Assembly: GCA_004154925.1 (NCBI GenBank)
Contig: QJNS01000210.1
Location: forward strand, 80,484-144,483
Reading direction: 5' to 3'
DNA length: 64,000 nucleotides
Source of the DNA: Monosporascus cannonballus
Lineage: Eukaryota; Ascomycota; Sordariomycetes; Xylariales
Part shown: positions 58,101 to 64,000 of the stretch, piece after piece
Layout of the letters: each line of letters opens with the position of its first letter
Numbering within the stretch: position 1 is the stretch's first letter
The notes under the pieces: model-generated
Databases searched by the model: none
The model's input: the letters and a program-made list of their open reading frames with translations, nothing else
What the model was told of the DNA's origin: nothing
Position numbers and translations under genes: made by a program

Positions 58101-61100
58101 GCTAGCCAAACATATGTAGTGTAATAGCTGCCACTACTGGTACTGTTGCTCTAACTGGCGGACAGATCCCTAGTTACCTCTAGATAGGGTCGGTGATGAA
58201 CTCGGCGGTAGTGTGATCCCGTCTATCATTTATGGAGTGGGGCTGCCGTGCCGACTATCCACGGGTGGTATTCGAGCTGCTGCAGGGGTGAGGAGAATTC
58301 CGGGCAAGGGAGATCCAAATAGGCCCTCCCTGCATCGAAGCCACGAGGGCTAGCTATTGTCATCGTCGATTCGCCGCCGTGGTAAATCCCGCTGCTATTC
58401 TTCTCTACCCCATGAGCCAGCGAGTAATCTTGCAGACACAGGAGTTGGGGTGGCAGAATACCCAGATCCGGAGACCTGGGCTCGCTGATCACCTTGGTCC
58501 TGGGTGGCATATCTCATCAAGGCGAATCTTAGAGGCAGGGAAAGACCTGGATGATGCTTTTCATGTTGATATGTTTCGACCCCTCCGGCGGGTTATTAGG
58601 TAAGAGCCAGCCTCGAGACTCTGATTCCCACGCCTCCCCATAGGTAAAGAATGGGAACCTCGGTCCTAAGGCTGAGCTCCGCATTCTAGACCTTTGCCGA
58701 TCAACCTTGCCCGGCAATCATCGGCTCCTGGCAGTTTCGCGTATCCGAGCAACACGAGGAGAGCATGTGAACTGACTGGGTAGCGCCTAGTGAAGACGGT
58801 TTTTACATGCCCAGCATCAAATCCTCGTCTCTGGATTAAGCAGCAACTACCGATGCTGGTGCACTACTGAAATCTACCTTCAACCTGCAGGATATTATTC
58901 AGAAGGGTCTGCTCGTTTCCCCCTTCTCTACAAAAAGCCCCCGCCCCATCTTACACGTACAGGCACGCCATTTCTACCTATTCACATCCAGATTCGACAA
59001 TGGCACATCATTTGTTCATCGTATTCCTGAAATATCTTTGCTAGATTTTCAATTCTTCACGTAAAAACTCTCATGGCTCATCTCTGTACGGACGGGCTTC
59101 GTTGTCGGTTGGGCGCATCATGGCTTACACAACCCTAGCTACCTATCTAGGCGCTTACTCAATGAATGTATACATGACATCTGTCCTGCTGGCTACCGCG
59201 GCTGAAATTTGTTGCGGTGATGTGTATCAGATATCGGGAGCTAATGCAATATTTAGCTTAGGAAACAGCAGCAGAGGGCTCGCACCTTTGAGCACGTTTT
59301 TGTGTCTGGAACCATGTGCGTGTGGCTGCTGATAGATTTGATGACATATATTTCGGCGGGAGAACCCAAAACCTTGACTTGATACCTCTGCTTTTGCCGT
59401 ACATTCTAATTCAAATGTAAGGCGTTGACTTAGGCATGTTCTTTGCGGAAAGACTACACACATGGGCACTGTACGATGGTCACGATGAAATTATCCATTT
59501 CTTAACTGACCGGGGTCAATGAGATTATCACACTGTGTAGTATTGATGCCTAGCGATATCATCCCTAATCAGGTAATTAACTCCTGCCCCGACGGAAAAT
59601 TCTACAATTTACTGGTAACGTTAACTCCATGCGGTCGGTGGATATTGTACCCAGCTTATAGATCACGGTAGCATTGAAGCTAGCGCTAAAACCTACCAAC
59701 TTGATGTTATTGCAAGACATCGACAATGCGACGCTATGATGCGACTCGAACGGGCTCTACCTACGGATGAATATCTCATTCTTTCTTCGACTCGGTACTT
59801 GGGCCTTGCATGGATCAACATCGATATTTTTGTCTAGGTATATATATAGATGTGCGCCATGCAACTCCACACAGCGCTATGGATATCTTGTACGCACTAG
59901 TTGACCGTCCTAAATTGAAGCCACCAACGGCGTTGGTCCAGAGTCGACCAATTGGGCAATGGAACTGCCGACTCCCACGCACATCAAGGGTTAACAGATC
60001 TAATTCCTTATTAAAAGTACTTCCCTCCGCCCCAGCCCGCGTGGGGGAAATGGAAGAAGTTATAACTGCCATGCGCGACGGTTTGCTGGGTGGTATTCTG
60101 ATATGGCTTCGGCTGTGCCGCGTCTAGCCCGACCAATCGGCCGGGAGGACAAGGGGAAGTAACGGCGCGGCCATACATGCATAACACACCTAGATAATCT
60201 ATACCACCGATTCGCCCAACCAGGAGCGAACAATCTTGGTCCCAGACTGGTAACCTGCGCAATCGAGATGAGATGAGATCTGGTGAGGAACCAGCTCCCT
60301 AGACCCTAAATAACAGAAGAAGGGTCCGGGCGGGTGGATTGTCACGGTATATGATTCTTTGGCGAGGGAGGTGCATCATCGGATAGCATACTAATTTCAG
60401 AACCGCGTGGCCGGAACCGCGCAGTCGATCAATATTATCCCAATCGTGTGCGTACTTCCTTGGCAATTGGGGCCTCGCCCGCTTCTATTTGGGGGCCAAT
60501 AGCTGTGTTGCTGCCAAGAAGTTGCCGACCGGCCAGAGCAAGTCGGGACGAGCCAAGGAGCGCGGAATACCCCTAAGGCCAACTCGCCCATGGCCAGGCA
60601 GTGATACTCTACTTACCAATAATGCCGAGCAAGTTTGTCACTACCTAGCCGGGTCAGCTAGATTACGCAACCACCCCTCGTGGCCGACGGTAGCGGGTAG
60701 GAGAATCAGCACAACTCAAGAAACGGGGGGAGAACGACGATTCGTATCGACCCTAGACAAGGGTCGGCGCAATGCAGCCACACCCGTATTCGCATGTGGG
60801 AGGTTTATCAGCATGCGTGCCGAAGCCCAGGGGAGCGCTCTGCCAAGCCAGATATTCTCCTACTATATCTCATTCGCGGTGCAGCATATGGCTCTATAAT
60901 ACCTTTTCTTCTCTCGTAAGTATCGCAATACCGTCACCAATGCTACGCTAACTAGGTATTCATAGCAGCGGGGTCTCGCAAAGCCACGTTATATATAATA
61001 TGCACGCTGTGCATGCAGCGATGGCCGAGTCTATCATATCTCAATCCGTTGGCGTCGCATATGTCAGATTTGTCTCACAGGTCCGCTGCGATGTATGTAC

Positions 61101-61984
61101 AATTGCCCGTTGGGCGGACGTAGGTCGTGCGCTCCCCGACCGCCACCTGGCCGTTTGAATGTCGCATTAATGGCCAGGCCTGAAGCCCGTTCGAGGGGCC
61201 TCCGGGACCTCGGAATGCGTCGAATACGATATCGCCGCATTTCCGCCTTGACCGTTCAACATATGATCGCAAACGGCGGCGTAGTATTGCGCCCCCGGAG
61301 TTACACCGTAGCATCACATTCTGGCACATCGCGGACGTGTAGGCAACTACAGCGTTCGATCGAGATGGCGCGATGTTACTGTATCGAAAAACAGAGCCGA
61401 AGTACGGAAAATAACGCAAGTGTCGTTAGCTGAATTGATCACTCCAGTTTTGAAGTTGTAGCGACAGCGGGATGGCCCTCCGTCCTGCTGGTGCACGAGG
61501 CTTGACGGATGACTTGTAATGTTAATGGGTAATTAACAATGTTTGATCAAGAATAACGTAAGTACTTCATAAATGCTGACATGCCGCCAGAACCCTGTAC
61601 TACTAGTGGAAGATCGCTATCCCTTGTTGATATCAAGAAGGCCCTATGGATGAACAGACGAGTGGCAGAGTAGACCCGAAGGACAAATATATATATAGAT
61701 ATATAGACATCGCAAACTGTATCATATGCAATGCAACCCATCAAGTACAGCAGCCTTCCTCCTGCCAAAAGCTCCCGGCCAGAATTAAACGCCATGGTCG
61801 CCAAAGCCCCATGCGATCTAGAAGTCCACGCTCTTGCACGAATGGACCATTGACCCTGAGCTGCCGGTGTTAACTGACCTGAGCCGGGCTGAGCCACCTG
61901 AGCAAAAATCAAATAAACCAACCGCCCTATACCAAGGCGTGGAAGTTAAACACCCTACCAAAATGGGTAGCAAAAAAAGAGTCG
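55112..61984. other. Gene-poor region of balanced composition
   Basis: Nearly 7 kb without a protein that I can recognise. All frames longer than 60 codons lack conserved-looking segments and overlap each other on both strands. Simple CCTAGGTACCTACC-type stretches occur near 57460, and a short alternating TA tract near 61690. The first few hundred bases are presumably the 3' part of the forkhead transcript. Undetected multi-exon genes remain possible. Confidence 0.4.
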
Positions 61985-62057
61985 CCGGGTGTGGGAATCG
62001 AACACCACCTTGGACGGTGCTGCGACCGCCCAAACGAGGGACATCTGTGACACCCGG
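61985..62057 (-). tRNA. tRNA-like sequence, probably degenerate
   Basis: On the minus strand 73 bases are closed by a perfect 7-bp acceptor-like stem (CCGGGTG with CACCCGG). A B-box-like GTTCGATTCCCAC lies at the right distance from the 3' end and a run of seven T follows downstream (61979-61971), suitable for RNA polymerase III termination. However, the T-stem has an extra base and the central part folds into a 9-bp hairpin with a 6-base loop instead of a normal anticodon arm, so no anticodon can be named. A tRNA pseudogene or tRNA-derived repeat is more likely than a working tRNA. Confidence 0.3.
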
Positions 62058-62519
62058 ATCCGCACTGCAAGGCTCGTGACTCACGTCGACTCTGGCCACG
62101 GGGCCAGCGCCCGCTATAGCCACTCGTAGGTTGGCGGGAAAGTGCTTGATTCAAATGCATTATATGGTTAGCATAGTAACCCAAGGCAGCGTGTTAGTTA
62201 ACCTCACATTCTGTAACATAACCTTAACAATGTACAACACCTTCAATCAACAGCCGAGAGGATCCCAGGCAGCCAAGGGAATTCTCCCGCCTACAAGGCT
62301 CTCTTCAACTGTCCACCAGACTTATTTTAAACTCCCTTCTCAATACAGCGCAGTGGAAATATCACGACCCTGTCTATAATAGTAGAGCTCCAGTACATAT
62401 CAGCTGTAAGCACCCGGTTGATTGCTACTAATGCGATCAATCGCTAGTCTCTTGCCCTTTGGAAGTGTGGTGTGGGGTGCAGCCATAACAGAAAAGCAAT
62501 CGTCGATCCGCTCTGCATA
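62058..62519. other. Intergenic sequence
   Basis: No feature recognised; lies between the tRNA-like sequence and the RNase H-fold gene remnant. Confidence 0.4.
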
Positions 62520-63673
62520 ATGTCGCGGAGCCCACTCCCAGTAGCCGAAGTTGCCAGCAACCCCCAGTCGGACGCTATCCATGATGGCGACGGTTCTCCA
62601 CGTTGCCCGCCCTCGCTCGGTCCTCACGCTGACATCACTATTGCCGGAAATGGCTTGGAGATCTTGCTCGAGCTCTTTGGGCTCTCGGTCAACCGCCTCG
62701 GACAGACCAGCTGGTCCGATGCCATTCTCGTGGCCATCGACTTCGAGAACATTGGCGATACCAAGGATGACCTAGACTTAAACTTTCAGGGCGGTCTTGC
62801 GATTTTGGATCTTGGCCAAGCCTTGTCCCGTCCCCCAGAAGGCCTGATAAAGACGTACAACTTTGCTTCGGGCTCCTCAGCATACTGCGGCCAGGTGGCG
62901 AAAAATTTCTCTTTGGGAAGACAAAAGCCGTCCACAAGAGGGATATGCTCGCACAGATCGAGTCGTGCATCCCGAAAGACCTGTGAAACCCTGACATCAT
63001 ACACTGAAGCATATAACTGAAGAAGGTGTATCAACAGGTTGCTGACTTCTAGAAGGTCCTAGATAGAAGATGAGAGTAGCTAAGTCTCTTTAAATACACA
63101 GAAAAGGTACCGGAGTGACCGAAGCAATTTCCATTAGGCTGTTAGCTAACTAAGCCATGGCGTTGCTAGGCTCAACAAGACCGCAATATTGTCCTCGTGG
63201 GACACGATATTAGGCATGATATTATCGCCTTGGAAAACCTGAAATGGACTTTTAAAAATTCGGTAATTGCTATACTCGGCACATACAGGATGTCCGGCCA
63301 GGTACTCCCCTGGGTTAGCCTCACACTTGTCGAGCTCCTTAACGAACTCGGCTGCCCGTCCACTGGGCTTCACTGCGCCGGAAACGATGCGTATTTTACC
63401 TTGCGGGCTTTGCTATGCCTAGCAGCCAAACGTTGTCGCAACGAAGCAGCAAATCTTCAAAACTTGGCTGTTTTGCAAAGAATCGCGACCAGCCCGGTGC
63501 AACGTCGCTTGCACCGGCATGAGAAAGCCGAGAAACGGCGGCAGAAATCGCGGCAAAAGACTAAAAAGTACCAATCACAGTTTTGGGATGATGAGACAAA
63601 GGAGAAGATTCGATTAGAGCGGGCCGCTAAGAAGTTATCAAATAACCAGGAGCCACAAATCAAAGCCCTTTGA
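62520..63673 (+). pseudogene. Gfd2/YDR514C-like RNase H-fold protein, disrupted
   Basis: The first part (from ATG 62520) reads ELFGLSVNRL then SDAILVAIDFENI, with the D-x-E pair (D74, E76) of DEDD-type 3'-5' exonuclease folds, followed by KTYNFASGSSAYCGQVAKNF. Near 62922 the frame shifts by one base: the matching continuation KAVHKRDMLAQIESCIPKDL lies in another frame and ends at TGA 62984. The domain resumes at 63182 with RNIVLVGHDIRHDIIALENL, whose aspartates are kept, and later LHCAGNDAYFTLRALLCLA gives the last motif. A Lys/Arg-rich tail ends at TGA 63673. The gap 62984-63169 may hold an intron (branch GCTAAC at 63145, acceptor AG at 63169), but no donor restores the frame. The family is fungal; in related proteins the fold suggests nucleic-acid binding or cleavage. 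The frame break makes a pseudogene likelier than a gene. Confidence 0.6.
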
Positions 63674-64000
63674 TCCTTTCAATACTCCAATAACAAATCA
63701 CCACATCTGCCGACACGCCCTCATGGCTCTAGGGTTGCCATGAAGCCATCAACAACCTCGCCGGCACCATCAGAAGCTTCTTCCGCCCGGACTGTACACG
63801 CCCTCCAGCCCTGGGGGGATAAAGCTAGCCTTACGTTCGGCGCCATGCTCCGACTTTTTGTCCTTCCGTTTCGGGCAATCCTTCGCTATATGTCCATATT
63901 CACCATATTTAATGCAAAGCGGCTGATCTTCTCTTTTCCATGGAGGCCTGTTCCACCGGTTGTGCTTCGTGTTGATGCGTTTCCTCCGGCGCGGGGGGGG
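63674..64000 (-). pseudogene. Retrotransposon gag zinc-knuckle remnant at window edge
   Basis: The minus strand at about 63835-63985 reads WNRPPWKREDQPLCIKYGEY and GHIAKDCPKRKDKK. That is a CCHC zinc knuckle in which the second cysteine has become tyrosine. A stop follows after the sequence PPGLEGVYSPGGRSF (about 63750). This is the nucleocapsid part of a retrotransposon gag, lying in base-balanced DNA; the rest of the element, if any, is beyond the window. Confidence 0.5.

Noticed and set aside
60489..61433. Frames of 112-136 codons on the plus strand and 114 on the minus
   Set aside because: They overlap on both strands, show low-complexity Arg/Ser/Pro composition and no recognisable motif; probably chance frames.
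1..64000. CRISPR arrays, bacterial operons, phage genes
   Set aside because: No regularly spaced repeats of that kind; introns and protein families show a fungal nuclear genome.

Overview
The window comes from a filamentous ascomycete (Pezizomycotina). Evidence: short spliceosomal introns of 48-268 bp with GT..AG ends and CTAAC-type branch sites; protein families typical of these fungi (DUF7918, Cactin, a forkhead factor, a Gfd2/YDR514C-like RNase H-fold protein); and a very large, extremely AT-rich block of transposons carrying the C-to-T decay expected of repeat-induced point mutation (RIP). I cannot name the species.

Layout. Positions 1-44019 form one AT-rich transposon block with no intact gene. 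Positions 44020-64000 are base-balanced and carry the genes. The change falls at the end of an LTR. In the block, from left to right: unrecognised AT-rich DNA with one GC-rich islet (about 1.82-2.54 kb); a plus-strand Ty3/Gypsy element, family A (2893-9520); an inverted-repeat element, E (about 9601-10763), carrying a 283-bp repeat, D; unrecognised AT-rich DNA; a second, strongly decayed Gypsy-like element (about 13.6-19.1 kb); and a solo LTR nested in an older LTR of the same family (19202-19613).

From 21389 to 44019 there is a nest of retroelements that can be read from target-site duplications (TSDs). The outer host is Gypsy element A1 (minus strand). It is interrupted by element C (25228-41035, TSD TTTAT). 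C has 165-bp LTRs and about 1.5 kb of its own sequence, holding a gag gene but no room for pol. C is interrupted twice: by a Fot1/Pogo DNA transposon (25577-27509, TSD TA) and by Gypsy element B (28377-40731, 190-bp LTRs, TSD TTCGC). B is interrupted by A2 (28833-35568, 386-bp LTRs, TSD TTTAG), a second copy of the outermost family. The insertion order is therefore A1, then C, then B, then A2, with Fot1 at some time after C. Two further copies of D sit in A1.

The genic part holds a four-exon DUF7918 gene (minus, 45400-46572), a three-exon Cactin gene (plus, 48305-50115) and a two-exon forkhead transcription-factor gene (plus, 53242-55111). After a gene-poor stretch of about 7.3 kb there are a tRNA-like sequence (61985-62057), a disrupted gene for an RNase H-fold protein (62520-63673) and a zinc-knuckle gag remnant at the right edge. 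The DUF7918 and Cactin genes are divergent. Nothing suggests that the three intact genes form a pathway: Cactin is a spliceosome-associated housekeeping protein, the forkhead protein a regulator, and DUF7918 has no known function.
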